Positions 18,934 through 28,117 of a stretch of 64,000 bases of DNA are shown in pieces. The stretch covers positions 868,001 through 932,000 of the forward strand of contig NZ_CP014854.1 in assembly GCF_002214365.1 (NCBI RefSeq), written 5' to 3'. Numbering within the stretch: the first letter of the stretch is position 1; every line of letters starts with the position of its first letter. The notes below the pieces were generated by a model. The model had not been told where the DNA came from and made no database searches. It worked only from the letters and a program-made list of their open reading frames with translations. This DNA comes from Thermococcus celer Vu 13 = JCM 8558. GTDB lineage: Archaea > Methanobacteriota_B > Thermococci > Thermococcales > Thermococcaceae. The translations under genes were made by a program, and so were the position numbers.

Positions 18934-19935
18934 TTGGCCAACCTGAAGAAGTTCCTAATACGGAGGTTCCTCACCTTCATACCCACCCTCATCGGGGTCA
19001 CCCTCATCGTTTTCCTGATAGCGTACGTCATTCCGGCGGACGTTGCCAGGGCATGGGCCGGAGGTGAGAAGGCCAGCCAGGAGTACATGGAGCAGATAAG
19101 GAGGGAGTACCACCTCGACAGGCCGTGGTACGACCAGTACTGGTTCCTCACCAGTGGACTCATAAAGAACAGCATAGTTGACCCGAGAACCTCCAACTAC
19201 GTTTTCGACGATATAGGGAAGAGGTTTCCGGTGACCTTCGAGCTGGCCCTGGTGGCGTTCTTCTTCATACTCATAATAGGCATCCCCCTCGGTATAATCT
19301 CCGCCCTCAAGCGTAACACATGGGTGGACACCGTTATCAGGTTCTTCGCCCTCACCGGCGTTTCCATGCCCATCTTCTGGCTGGGGTACCTTTTGATATA
19401 CGTGTTCTTCGTCAAGATTCACTGGATAACCCTCGCCGGTTTTCCAGCTCCCCCTGAGCACCAGATAACCCACATACCGATGATAGACGCCCTGCTGACC
19501 GGTGACTTCTCGACGTTCAGTCAACACCTCCACAGGCTCTGGTTGCCCGGTTTCACCCTCGGCTTCATGGGTTCGGGAGTCCTCGCAAGGTTCGTGAGGA
19601 ACAGTTTCCTCGAGGCCATAAGCAGTGATTACGTTGCCTTCCTCAAGGCCAAGGGGGTCCCCAAGATGACCATATACCGTCACGCGCTAAAGAACGCAAT
19701 GGTACCCATCGTCACCGTTCTCGGCCTCCAGTTCGGTGGGCTCCTTGGGGGGACGCCCATCACAGAGACCGTCTTTGGTCTGCCGGGAATGGGCTTCTAC
19801 GTCGTGGATTCCATCAGAAACCTTGACTTTCCGGCGGTCGTGGCGATAACCATGGTCTTTGCCCTGATATTCCTCATAACGAACCTGGTTGTGGACGTAC
19901 TCTACGCCTTCATAGACCCGAGGGTGAGGTACTGA
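18934..19935 (+). CDS. Peptide ABC transporter permease (DppB type)
   Basis: A 333-residue inner-membrane permease with six helices. The N-terminal FLIRRFLTFIPTLIGVTLIVF is typical of DppB/OppB. The EAA loop, contacting the ATPases, is visible in DYVAFLKAKGVPKMTIYRHA. GLLGGTPITETVFGLPGMG near the end is also conserved. The likely start is TTG 18934, with GGTGA 5 nt upstream; a GTG at 18925 lies over that site. It imports di- or oligopeptides together with the DppC, D and F homologues downstream, but the window's binding protein is broken. Confidence 0.88.
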   Translation: MANLKKFLIRRFLTFIPTLIGVTLIVFLIAYVIPADVARAWAGGEKASQEYMEQIRREYHLDRPWYDQYWFLTSGLIKNSIVDPRTSNYVFDDIGKRFPVTFELALVAFFFILIIGIPLGIISALKRNTWVDTVIRFFALTGVSMPIFWLGYLLIYVFFVKIHWITLAGFPAPPEHQITHIPMIDALLTGDFSTFSQHLHRLWLPGFTLGFMGSGVLARFVRNSFLEAISSDYVAFLKAKGVPKMTIYRHALKNAMVPIVTVLGLQFGGLLGGTPITETVFGLPGMGFYVVDSIRNLDFPAVVAITMVFALIFLITNLVVDVLYAFIDPRVRY

Positions 19936-19947
19936 CGGGGTGATACA

Positions 19948-21126
19948 ATGGGAAGGGAAGAATACGCCAAAAACTTCCTTGATAGGTTCTCGGATGCCAT
20001 CGTTGAGGCTCTCGGCTCCTTTATCAGTCTCTTCAAAAAGGACTGGAAGGTGAAGAACCGCTCCAAGATGGAAGAGTGGAAGCTCATGCTCTACGCCCTG
20101 AACCGTTCGCCGCCGGGACTCATAGGCCTGTTCCTCGTGTTGATATTCGTGTTCCTCGGTATCTTCGGACCCCGCCTGGCCCCCTGGAGCTACCGCTTCT
20201 TCCCGAGCAACTACAACTTCAACACCTACCTCGCCCCCCCGGGTTCAACGTACACCATGAACGTTACCGAACTGAGGGGAGGTAACATAATCCAGTACAC
20301 GGCCACGATACAATACCTCCTCGGCGCCGACCATTACGGCAGGGACCTCCTGAGTTTAATCCTCTACGGCGCGAGGGTGTCCTTCGTGATATCCATAATC
20401 GTCATAGCCTTAGGCGTTCCCCTGGGTATCATACTGGGGTTGGTAGCCGGGTACTACGGGGGCAAGGTGGACGAACTGGTGATGCGTCTCACAGACATCT
20501 TCCTCGCGTTCCCCGCCCTCATACTGGCCATAGCCTTCTCGGCGGTGCTTCCCCAGAGGCTCCAGAACTTCATATCCGCCCACGGGTCGATTCAGAGTTT
20601 CGTGCTGTGGCTCTTCGCCCTCAAGCCTCAGGACGCCGGCAACCTCGGAAAGCTCCTCGCCGTCATACTGGCCATGATAATCGTCTGGTGGCCCGCCTAC
20701 GCGAGGATAACACGCGGTTCTACCTTAACCGAGAGGGAAAACCTCTACGTGGAAGCCGCGAGGGCGATAGGGCTCAGCTCGAGGACGATAATGTTCAAAC
20801 ACATCCTGCCTAACATAATCGGGCCGATACTCGTCTACATCACCCTCGACTTCGGTGGTGTGATCCTGATGGAAGCGGGTCTGAGCTTCCTCGGTCTCGG
20901 TGCGACACCCCCGATAGCCGACTGGGGAAGGATAGTCTACGACGGCTCCCAGTACTTCCCGGAGAAGTGGTGGCTGGTCACCTTCTCGGGTCTGATGATA
21001 ATGCTCGTCGCCCTCGGCTGGAACCTCCTCGGCGACACCATGAGGGACATCCTCGACCCGAAGACGAGGAGGAGCATAGAGTTCAAAGTCAAGAAGGCCA
21101 AGAAGGGGGATGAGAGCAATGCCTGA
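19948..21126 (+). CDS. Peptide ABC transporter permease (DppC type)
   Basis: A 392-residue permease. A charged cytoplasmic N-terminus of about 45 residues precedes SPPGLIGLFLVLIFVFLGIF. The DppC signature HYGRDLLSLILYGARVSF follows, where GxDxxGRD is conserved. The EAA loop is ENLYVEAARAIGLSSRTIMF, and LSFLGLGATPPIADWGRI is characteristic. A long insertion between TM1 and TM2 (about residues 85-130) is usual in thermococcal homologues. It starts 12 nt after dppB and overlaps the dppD start. Confidence 0.9.
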   Translation: MGREEYAKNFLDRFSDAIVEALGSFISLFKKDWKVKNRSKMEEWKLMLYALNRSPPGLIGLFLVLIFVFLGIFGPRLAPWSYRFFPSNYNFNTYLAPPGSTYTMNVTELRGGNIIQYTATIQYLLGADHYGRDLLSLILYGARVSFVISIIVIALGVPLGIILGLVAGYYGGKVDELVMRLTDIFLAFPALILAIAFSAVLPQRLQNFISAHGSIQSFVLWLFALKPQDAGNLGKLLAVILAMIIVWWPAYARITRGSTLTERENLYVEAARAIGLSSRTIMFKHILPNIIGPILVYITLDFGGVILMEAGLSFLGLGATPPIADWGRIVYDGSQYFPEKWWLVTFSGLMIMLVALGWNLLGDTMRDILDPKTRRSIEFKVKKAKKGDESNA

Positions 21127-22099
21127 ACCCATCCTTGAAGTCCGAGACCTCACGGTCCACTTCTACACCTACGCGGGCATAGTCAAGGCCATCGAAAAGG
21201 TCTCCTTTGACGTTTACCGCGGCGAGACCTTCGCGATCGTCGGGGAGACCGGCTGTGGAAAGAGCGTCACATCAAGGGCGTTGACCCAGCTCATCGAGAG
21301 CCCCGGGAAGATAGTCGGGGGAAGCGTTATCTACCACCGCGAGGACGGCACGACCGTCGACCTGCTGAAGCTTTCACCGGAGGAGATACGGGAGATCAGG
21401 GGCAAGGAGATAGCATATATCTTCCAGGACCCACACGCCTCCCTCGACCCTCTGTACACAGTCGGCTATCAGATCGCCGAGGCCATGGTGGTCCACAAGA
21501 CCGTGAAGGACTGGAAGGAGGGTCTCAAAAGGGCCGTGGACATACTCAGGCGCGTCCTCATCCCTGACCCGGAGAGCAGGGTGAAAAACTACCCCCACGA
21601 GATGAGCGGTGGAATGAAGCAGCGCGTCGTAATAGGGACGGGTGTCTCGAACAACCCGAAGATACTCATAGCGGACGAACCCACGACCGCGCTGGACGTC
21701 ACGGTGCAGGCCCAGATACTCGACCTCATGAACAAACTAAAGGAGGAGTACAACACCACGCTCATTCTCATCACCCACAACATGGGCGTCGTCGCCGAGA
21801 TGGCCGACCGCGTGGCGGTTATGTACGCCGGGAAGATAGTCGAGGTGGGGTCCGTCGATCAGATATTCAAGAACCCTCTCCACCCCTACACCCAGGGCCT
21901 CCTGAGAGCGGTTCCGAACCCGCTGGCCGAGATAAAGACCCTCGAGACGATACCTGGAACCGTCCCGAACCTGATAGAGCCGCCCAGCGGCTGCCGCTTC
22001 CACCCGAGGTGCCCCCACACCATGGAGGTCTGCAGGGAGAAGGTTCCTGAGCTGAAGGAGATGGAGCCGGGTCACTTCGTTGCCTGCCACCTGTACTGA
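21119..22099 (+). CDS. Peptide ABC transporter ATP-binding protein (DppD type)
   Basis: About 326 residues. ATPase motifs are complete: Walker A GETGCGKSVTS, Q-loop IFQDPHASLDP, signature MSGGMKQRV, Walker B ILIADEPTTALD, and switch histidine THNM. The C-terminal oligopeptide/dipeptide transporter domain has the cysteine set CRFHPRCPHTMEVC plus a final C, which may bind an iron-sulfur cluster in some homologues. ATG 21119 overlaps the dppC stop; an ATG at 21110 is possible but lies within its ribosome site. Confidence 0.9.
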   Translation: MPEPILEVRDLTVHFYTYAGIVKAIEKVSFDVYRGETFAIVGETGCGKSVTSRALTQLIESPGKIVGGSVIYHREDGTTVDLLKLSPEEIREIRGKEIAYIFQDPHASLDPLYTVGYQIAEAMVVHKTVKDWKEGLKRAVDILRRVLIPDPESRVKNYPHEMSGGMKQRVVIGTGVSNNPKILIADEPTTALDVTVQAQILDLMNKLKEEYNTTLILITHNMGVVAEMADRVAVMYAGKIVEVGSVDQIFKNPLHPYTQGLLRAVPNPLAEIKTLETIPGTVPNLIEPPSGCRFHPRCPHTMEVCREKVPELKEMEPGHFVACHLY

Positions 22100-22108
22100 G
22101 GTGATATA

Positions 22109-23089
22109 ATGAGCGAGCCGATACTCGAGGTTAAGCACCTCAAGAAGTACTTTCCGATTAGGGGTCTTTTAAGGACCGAGGGCTATGTTAAGGCGGTGGA
22201 CGACGTCAGCTTCACGATAAGCCGGGGCGAAACCTTCGGTCTCGTCGGGGAGAGCGGGTGCGGGAAGACCACCACGGGAAGAACCATCCTCCGCCTCATA
22301 GAACCAACGGACGGACAGATACTCTTTCAGGGCAGGGACGTGACCAAACTCAAGGGCGACGAGATGAAGTGGTTCAGGAGAAAGGCGCAGATAATGTTCC
22401 AGGACCCATACTCATCCCTTAACCCGAGACAGACTGTCTTCGAGATAATAATGGAGCCCGTCAGGTTCCACGGCATAGAGGTCGACGACCCCGAGGAGTT
22501 CGTGGTGAGGCTCCTCGAGAGCGTGGGACTGAACGAGATGCACCTCTACCGCTATCCCCACGAGTTCAGCGGCGGCCAGAGGCAGAGGATAGCCCTCGCG
22601 AGGCTTATGGCGCTCAAACCCGAGTTCATAGTCCTCGACGAGCCAACGTCCGCGCTGGACGTCTCGGTTCAGGCCAACATCCTCAACACCATGAAGGACC
22701 TCCAGAGAAAGTTCGGTTTCACCTACCTCTTCATCAGCCACGACCTCGGCGTGGTCAGGTACATGAGCCACAGAATAGGCGTTATGTACCTCGGAAAGCT
22801 CGTCGAGGTGGGCCCATCCAGGAAGGTATTCGAGAACCCCCTCCATCCGTACACCCGTTTCCTGCTCTCCGCCCTTCCGGTTCCCGACCCCGAGCTGGCC
22901 CGGGAGCTAAAGAAAAAGCGCATGAAGGTCGAGGGAGAACCACCGAGTCCCATAAACCCGCCGAAGGGATGCCGCTTCCACCCGAGGTGTCCCTACGCCA
23001 AGAAGGGACTCTGCGACGAGAAGGAGCCGCCCCTCATTGAGGTGGAGAAGGACCACTACGTGGCCTGCTGGCTCTACGGCAAGGCCTGA
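22109..23089 (+). CDS. Peptide ABC transporter ATP-binding protein (DppF type)
   Basis: A 326-residue ATPase pairing with the DppD homologue. It has Walker A GESGCGKTTTG, signature FSGGQRQRIALARLMAL, Walker B FIVLDEPTSALD, switch SHDLG, and the C-terminal CRFHPRCPYAKKGLC domain. GGTGATATA lies before ATG 22109, 10 nt after dppD. It ends the operon; a T-rich stretch follows in a short gap before the convergent gene. Confidence 0.9.
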   Translation: MSEPILEVKHLKKYFPIRGLLRTEGYVKAVDDVSFTISRGETFGLVGESGCGKTTTGRTILRLIEPTDGQILFQGRDVTKLKGDEMKWFRRKAQIMFQDPYSSLNPRQTVFEIIMEPVRFHGIEVDDPEEFVVRLLESVGLNEMHLYRYPHEFSGGQRQRIALARLMALKPEFIVLDEPTSALDVSVQANILNTMKDLQRKFGFTYLFISHDLGVVRYMSHRIGVMYLGKLVEVGPSRKVFENPLHPYTRFLLSALPVPDPELARELKKKRMKVEGEPPSPINPPKGCRFHPRCPYAKKGLCDEKEPPLIEVEKDHYVACWLYGKA

Positions 23090-23125
23090 GGCCACCCTTT
23101 ATCCCCACTTTTTAATTCACCCGTT

Positions 23126-23689
23126 TCACCCTCTGTTCTTCAACCGCAACCACTGGAGGGCCATCCCCGCGTTGGAGTCCACCCTGAAGAGCTCCCTGTA
23201 CACCGGGTCGCTGACCTCCCGCCCGCTGACCTCCAGCTCAAGGAAGGCGTAGCCCAGTGGCCTCACCACAGCCCGCTCAAGGTCCGACGGGTTCTTCACC
23301 CCCAGCACCTTCCTCATTATCGCCAGGGCGAGGAGGGCTTCCCTGTTCCTCTCCGCCAGTTCCTCGTCCCTGTCCACGTGCCTCTGATGCCCCGTTGGTA
23401 TCCCAAGGAGTCGCCAGAGGTTCCAGCGTCTCATGTGCTTTGTCCTCTCGTTGAAGCTCTCGCCGCTGAGCTCGCACAGCGTCAAGAAGAGGGAATTCAG
23501 GTACTCACCGAGCGATTCGATGTTGAGGAGGGCAGTCACGGGCTTTTCCCCGATAAGCTGGAGGCCCTCGGCCTTCCTTATCAGGGTCGCCCGCCTCTCC
23601 GGTTTCTCCACCCTCAGAGAGAAGTAGGCGTCGAGGCCGTACCTCCCGGTGGCCGTCTCGAAGAGCACGTAGGGAACCCTCAGCTTCAT
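23126..23689 (-). CDS. Conserved hypothetical protein
   Basis: A 187-residue protein that I do not recognise. It is predicted soluble, with many charged helices (ERTKHMRRWNLWRLLG; REALLALAIMRKVLGV). ATG 23689 follows GGGAGGGAAA; a longer frame to 23722 lacks a ribosome site. It shares the divergent gap with hel308, where a TATAAAA on one strand and a TTTTATAT on the other overlap (23718-23727). Confidence 0.7.
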   Translation of the reverse strand: MKLRVPYVLFETATGRYGLDAYFSLRVEKPERRATLIRKAEGLQLIGEKPVTALLNIESLGEYLNSLFLTLCELSGESFNERTKHMRRWNLWRLLGIPTGHQRHVDRDEELAERNREALLALAIMRKVLGVKNPSDLERAVVRPLGYAFLELEVSGREVSDPVYRELFRVDSNAGMALQWLRLKNRG

Positions 23690-23760
23690 TTTCCCTCCCA
23701 GGGGATTAACGTGGGAAAGCATATAAAACCGTCGGTGAACCCTCTCTGGAGCTGAGGGTT

Positions 23761-25941
23761 ATGAGGATTGAGGAACTCCCCGTTGACGAGAGGATCAGAA
23801 GGGTCATCCTGGGGAGGGGAATCGAGGAGCTCTACCCCCCGCAGGCCGAAGCTTTGAGGAGCGGCGTCCTGGAGGGGAAGAACCTCGTCTTAGCCATTCC
23901 CACGGCGAGCGGGAAGACCCTGGTGAGCGAGATAGTCATGATCAACAAGCTCCTCCGCGAGGGAGGGAAGGCGGTCTACCTCGTCCCGCTGAAGGCCCTG
24001 GCCGAGGAGAAGTACCGCGAGTTCAAGGCCTGGGAATCGCTCGGTCTTCGCGTCGCCGCCACCACCGGCGACTACGACTCGACCGACGAGTGGCTCGGGA
24101 GGTACGATATCATAGTGGCAACGGCGGAGAAGTTCGACTCCCTCCTGAGGCACGGTGCCGGCTGGATAAGGGACGTTAAGCTCGTCATAGCGGATGAAGT
24201 TCATCTGATAGGCTCCTACGACAGGGGCGCGACGCTGGAGATGATACTCAGTCACATGCTCGATAAGGCCCAGATACTGGCTTTAAGCGCGACCGTCGGG
24301 AACGCGGAGGAGCTGGCGGGATGGCTCGACGCCACCCTCGTCGTCAGCGACTGGCGGCCGGTGGAGCTCAGGAAGGGCGTCTTTCACCTCGGGGAGCTGA
24401 TGTGGGAGGATGGAAAGCGGGAGAGCTACCCAGAGAACTGGGAGAGTCTGGCGCTCGACGCGGTCAGGAAGGGCAAGCAGGCCCTCGTCTTCGTGAACAC
24501 CCGCCGTTCGGCGGAGAAGGAGGCCGTCTCGCTCTCATCCAAGATGGCCCGTCTCCTCACGAAACCCGAGGTTAGGGAGCTTAGGGAACTGGCCGACTCC
24601 CTCGAGAGCAACCCCACGAACGAGAAGCTCAAGCGCGCCATCCGCGGCGGCGTCGCCTTCCACCACGCCGGGTTGAGCAGAGCGGAAAGGACGATGATAG
24701 AGGACGCCTTCAGGGACGGCCTCATCAAGGTGATAACCGCCACGCCAACCCTGAGCGCCGGAATAAACCTGCCCGCCTTCCGCGTCATCATAAGGGACAC
24801 GAAGCGCTACTCCGGCTTCGGCTGGACGGACATCCCCGTCCTTGAGATACAGCAGATGATGGGGAGGGCCGGAAGGCCGAAGTACGACAGGGTCGGCGAG
24901 GCCATAATAGTCGCCAGAACCGAGGATCCTAAGACCCTGATGGAGCGCTACGTCAAGGGAAAGCCAGAGAAGCTCTTCTCCATGCTGGCGAACGAGAACG
25001 CCTTCAGGAGCCAGGTCCTGGCTTTGATAACGAACTTCGGGATAGGGAACTTCCGGGAGCTCATAGACTTCCTCGGGAGGACCTTCTACTTCCACCAGAG
25101 GAAGGACACGAGCTCGATAGAGTACAAGGCGAAGGACATCGTCTACTTCCTCATCGAGAACGAGTTCATCGACATGGACCTGAACGACCGCTTCATAGCG
25201 CTCCCCTTCGGAAAACGTACGTCCCAGCTCTACATCGACCCGCTGACGGCGAAAAAGTTCAGGGATGCGTTTCCGAAGCTCGAGGAGAACCCCAACCCCT
25301 TTGGGATCTTCCACCTCATCGCCTCGACACCGGACATGGCGACGCTCCGCGCCAGAAAGCGCGAGTTCGAGGATTACCTCGACTTAGCTTACGAGTTTGA
25401 GGAAAAGCTCTACACAGAGATCCCCTACTACGAGGACTACGGCTTCCAGGGCTTTCTGGGCGAGGTGAAGACCGCCAAGGTGCTCCTCGACTGGATAAAC
25501 GAGGTCCCCGAGGGGAGGATATACGAAACTTACGGCATCGACCCCGGTGACCTCTATCGGATCCTCGAGCTCGCGGACTGGCTGATTTACTCCCTCATCG
25601 AGCTCTACAAGCTCTTCGAACCTAAGAAGGACGTTCTAAGCTACCTCAGGGACCTGCACCTCCGCTTGAGGCACGGCGTCCGCGAGGAGCTCCTCGAGCT
25701 GGTGAGACTGCCGAACATCGGAAGGAGGAGGGCGAGGGCGCTCTACAACGCAGGCTTCAGAACGCAGGACGATGTAGTGCGCGCCAAGGTGAGGGACCTC
25801 CTGGCCGTCGAGGGCATAGGAATGAAGGTGGTCGAGGGGTTGTTCCGACACTTCGGCGTGGAGTTGCCGGAGAAGGCGAAGAAAGGCGGGAAGACCGCGG
25901 AGAGAAGGAAGAAAGGCACCCTGGACGATTTTCTCAGCTGA
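23761..25941 (+). CDS. hel308: ATP-dependent DNA helicase Hel308 (Hjm)
   Basis: A 726-residue superfamily 2 helicase (3'-5') that acts on stalled replication forks and recombination intermediates. Domains in order: a Q-motif region with YPPQAEAL; RecA1 with Walker A PTASGKT and DEVH box VIADEVHLIG; RecA2 with HHAGLSRAER and MMGRAGRPKYD; a winged helix; a ratchet domain; and a C-terminal helix-hairpin-helix (LPNIGRRRARALYNAG) with a Lys-rich tail. Length matches Pyrococcus Hjm. The TATA CATATAAAAC (23718-23727) precedes it by about 40 nt. Confidence 0.95.
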   Translation: MRIEELPVDERIRRVILGRGIEELYPPQAEALRSGVLEGKNLVLAIPTASGKTLVSEIVMINKLLREGGKAVYLVPLKALAEEKYREFKAWESLGLRVAATTGDYDSTDEWLGRYDIIVATAEKFDSLLRHGAGWIRDVKLVIADEVHLIGSYDRGATLEMILSHMLDKAQILALSATVGNAEELAGWLDATLVVSDWRPVELRKGVFHLGELMWEDGKRESYPENWESLALDAVRKGKQALVFVNTRRSAEKEAVSLSSKMARLLTKPEVRELRELADSLESNPTNEKLKRAIRGGVAFHHAGLSRAERTMIEDAFRDGLIKVITATPTLSAGINLPAFRVIIRDTKRYSGFGWTDIPVLEIQQMMGRAGRPKYDRVGEAIIVARTEDPKTLMERYVKGKPEKLFSMLANENAFRSQVLALITNFGIGNFRELIDFLGRTFYFHQRKDTSSIEYKAKDIVYFLIENEFIDMDLNDRFIALPFGKRTSQLYIDPLTAKKFRDAFPKLEENPNPFGIFHLIASTPDMATLRARKREFEDYLDLAYEFEEKLYTEIPYYEDYGFQGFLGEVKTAKVLLDWINEVPEGRIYETYGIDPGDLYRILELADWLIYSLIELYKLFEPKKDVLSYLRDLHLRLRHGVREELLELVRLPNIGRRRARALYNAGFRTQDDVVRAKVRDLLAVEGIGMKVVEGLFRHFGVELPEKAKKGGKTAERRKKGTLDDFLS

Positions 25942-25986
25942 GGGTCAAACTTTTAAACCCTCGCCTTTTACCCCAGTGTGGGCACC

Positions 25987-26544
25987 ATGATAATCATCGT
26001 GACTGGAATGCCCGGATCCGGAAAGAGTAAAATCGTTAAGGAGTTCGAGCGTAGAGGCTTTCCGAGCGTTTCTATGGGTGACGTCGTGAGGGAGGAGACC
26101 CTCAGGAGGGGCCTCGAGCTCACCCGGGAGAACGTCGCCAAGGTCAGCGTGAGGCTGAGGCAGGAGCTGGGGCAGAACGCGGTGGCGAAGCTCGCGGTCG
26201 AGAGGGTCAGGGCCCTTCTGGAGGAGAACGAGGTAGTCGTCATCGACGGAGTCCGCTCCCTCGACGAGGTCGGGACCTTCAGGGGGGCCTTTCCCGCGGA
26301 GAGGATACTCATCATCGCCGTTCACACGCCGCCCGCGCTCCGCTTCGAGAGGCTCAGGGCGAGGGGCAGGCACGACGACCCCAGGAACTGGGAGGACTTC
26401 GAGGAGAGGGACTGGAAGGAGCTGAGGTTCGGCATAGGCGGGGTCATAGCGATGGCCGACCACATGCTGGTGAACGACGGGAGCGAGGACGAGTACGATA
26501 AAAAGGTGAGGGAACTGGTTGATGCGATCCTATCCGAGCATTGA
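25987..26544 (+). CDS. UPF0200 family P-loop kinase-like protein
   Basis: A 185-residue nucleotide-binding protein. The N-terminus has a Walker A in VTGMPGSGKSKIV, followed by SMGDVVREETLRRG, resembling the substrate-binding region of dephospho-CoA and adenylate kinases. VVIDGVRSLDEV is the Walker B-like strand. The archaeal substrate is not known to me. ATG 25987 starts the protein at the beta strand; a GTG at 25978 would add three residues. A TATA (ACTTTTAAACC, 25950-25960) is 25-30 nt before. It ends overlapping the convergent ZIP gene. Confidence 0.83.
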   Translation: MIIIVTGMPGSGKSKIVKEFERRGFPSVSMGDVVREETLRRGLELTRENVAKVSVRLRQELGQNAVAKLAVERVRALLEENEVVVIDGVRSLDEVGTFRGAFPAERILIIAVHTPPALRFERLRARGRHDDPRNWEDFEERDWKELRFGIGGVIAMADHMLVNDGSEDEYDKKVRELVDAILSEH

Positions 26545-27339
26545 GTCGAGGAACAGCATCACGTAGAAGCCCAGGAAGAAGCCGAGGGTTACCATCGTCT
26601 CGCTCGTCTCCCCCCTGTATATCTCCGGTATCATCTCCTTGACGGTGACGTAGAGCATGGCCCCGCCGGCAAGTCCGAGGCCGTAGGGGAGAAGCCCGTG
26701 GAAGAGGGTGAAGAAGTACGCCCCGACCAGAACCATCACCATCTCTGAAACGCCGCTCAGGATCCCCATGATTATCGGCTGGAGCCGCTTTCCCTGTATG
26801 GCCGCGAGGGGCAGGGAGACGATCGTGCCCTCCGGGAAGTCCTGAATTCCTATGGCTATTGCGGTTACGAGACCCACCCTGATGTCGTACACGAGGGAGG
26901 TTCCGACGGCCAGGCCCTCCGGCAGGTTGTGGATTACCACCGCTATGACCAGGAGCCACACCCTTCTGAGCTTATCCTTCATCGATTGGGGTCCCTCGTA
27001 GCCCTTAACGAGGTGCTCGTGGGGCAGGAAGCGGTCTATCGCGTAGATGAGGAGAACGCCGAGGGCTATCCCAACCCCAGCCGGCGTGAAGGAACCCGTA
27101 TCCTCAATCGCAGGAAGGATGAGGGAGGTGAAGCTGGCCACCAGCATGACTCCGGCGGCGAAGCTCAGGGAGACGTCGACGCCGCCCCCGGGGATCCTCT
27201 TCGCGAACACCGCAACCAGGGCACCGAGGGAGGTCATGAGAGCGACGAAGAGGCCCGCGTAGAACGTAACCCACATTATGCTACCGTGTGAGATCCCGAG
27301 CATCCAGTTCGCGAGGTTCACCGTGAAGTTCTCTAACAC
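26530..27339 (-). CDS. ZIP-family metal transporter (GufA/ZupT type)
   Basis: A 269-residue membrane protein with about eight helices that imports divalent metals such as zinc. The ZIP signature is in helix 4, VIHNLPEGLAVGTS (HNLPEG), and in helix 5, GIQDFPEGTIVSL, which supply the metal site. The start is uncertain: GTG 27339 gives the longest frame, but it lies at the expected transcript start. GTG 27318 or ATG 27303 could be the true start. A 13-nt palindrome overlaps this promoter. Confidence 0.87.
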   Translation of the reverse strand: MLENFTVNLANWMLGISHGSIMWVTFYAGLFVALMTSLGALVAVFAKRIPGGGVDVSLSFAAGVMLVASFTSLILPAIEDTGSFTPAGVGIALGVLLIYAIDRFLPHEHLVKGYEGPQSMKDKLRRVWLLVIAVVIHNLPEGLAVGTSLVYDIRVGLVTAIAIGIQDFPEGTIVSLPLAAIQGKRLQPIIMGILSGVSEMVMVLVGAYFFTLFHGLLPYGLGLAGGAMLYVTVKEMIPEIYRGETSETMVTLGFFLGFYVMLFLDSMLG

Positions 27340-27361
27340 TGTTAGGGCACCCTAATTAAAT
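27333..27361 (-). promoter_or_regulatory. ZIP promoter with palindromic operator candidate
   Basis: The minus strand has TATA-like ATTTAATTAGG (27361-27351). Eight nt downstream lies the perfect palindrome CTAACAGTGTTAG (27345-27333), about where transcription should start. A repressor bound there would block initiation. As the gene is a metal importer, a metal-responsive regulator (DtxR/MDR1-like) is a reasonable guess, but that is inference. Confidence 0.45.
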
Positions 27362-27410
27362 GGGCGGTTGGGTTTATAAGCCTTCCCTCGACCCTTCGTT
27401 GGGTGAGAGG

Positions 27411-27824
27411 ATGGAGCTATTCGAGGAGGTTGAGGCCGAGGCCTACGTTTACCCGACGGAGGACGTCGAGAAGGTGAAGAGGGCGATGCTGAACCTCATC
27501 CCGGACCTTGAGTTCGAGGCCTTCGATAAAGGGGACCACATCATCCTGACGGGCAGGACGAGGAGCAGGAAAGCCCTGAGCAGGCTCTACGAGCTCTTTC
27601 GTGGCCAGGCGATACTCGACACCGCCCGCTCCTTCCTCGAGGAGGGCTACTTCGGCGAGGAGATAATCGTCAGGGTGAACAAGCAGGCCGCCTACGCGGG
27701 GGTTGTGAACTTCAACGAGGAGAGCCCGCTCGGGCCGATAACGATAATCATAAGGACGAAGGACCCCGGGAGGCTGATGAAGTGGCTCGCCCCGAGGACG
27801 AAGGACGGCGTCCCGGTGGAGTGA
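27411..27824 (+). CDS. Archaeal RNA-binding-domain protein (COG1325)
   Basis: A 137-residue protein of the COG1325 'exosome subunit/RNA-binding' family, found in archaea. It starts [20 protein letters not shown], and contains [20 protein letters not shown] and [20 protein letters not shown]. The fold is alpha-beta and related to RNA-binding dsRBD/RRM-like modules. Its exact role is unproven. ATG 27411 follows GGTGAGAGG. A TATA, GGGTTTATAAGCC, lies about 40 nt upstream at 27368-27380. Confidence 0.8.
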   Translation: MELFEEVEAEAYVYPTEDVEKVKRAMLNLIPDLEFEAFDKGDHIILTGRTRSRKALSRLYELFRGQAILDTARSFLEEGYFGEEIIVRVNKQAAYAGVVNFNEESPLGPITIIIRTKDPGRLMKWLAPRTKDGVPVE

Positions 27825-27842
27825 TATCACGCCGGAAGGGCG

Positions 27843-27857
27843 CGTTTTTTGTTTTTC
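27843..27857 (+). terminator. T-rich terminator
   Basis: CGTTTTTTGTTTTTC, about 20 nt after the COG1325 stop, fits the oligo-T terminators used by archaeal RNA polymerase. Confidence 0.5.
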
Positions 27858-27903
27858 CACGTTATGGTGACTTCTTGGGGGCAGAAAACCGCGGAACGGT
27901 CGC

Positions 27904-28040
27904 GGGAATTGAAAGAAGGGCCCGTTCCGGGAGGGGGATCTTGTGAATTTCGAGGTTGCAATAAGACTCGGTGAGAATTGAAAGCTTTGGAGTACCTCTG
28001 ATCCAGAGGTTGCAATTGGACTCTCCAGGTCGTATTGCAT
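27904..28040 (+). CRISPR. Relic CRISPR mini-array without cas genes
   Basis: One intact-looking 30-nt Thermococcales-type repeat covers 27955-27984 (begins GTTGCAATAAGACTC, ends GAGAATTGAAAG). Exactly 39 nt upstream, a normal spacer length, a repeat 3' end survives as GGGAATTGAAAG (27904-27915) with its 5' half decayed. After a shortened 24-nt spacer, a second repeat start GTTGCAATTGGACTC (28009-28023) follows with a degenerate rest. That short spacer contains the palindrome ACCTCTGATCCAGAGGT. No leader or cas gene is visible. It is best read as a dead remnant. Confidence 0.65.
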
Positions 28041-28117
28041 CTTCAGCCCGGATAAAATTTAAAACAGAAACCAACCCAAAGGTTCGCGACCCTCTCGATT
28101 TTTCAACCGGAGACGGG

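Noticed and set aside
27822-27831. GTGATATCAC palindrome as a glycolytic regulator site
   Set aside because: It lacks the 5-nt spacer, overlaps a stop codon and has no promoter next to it.
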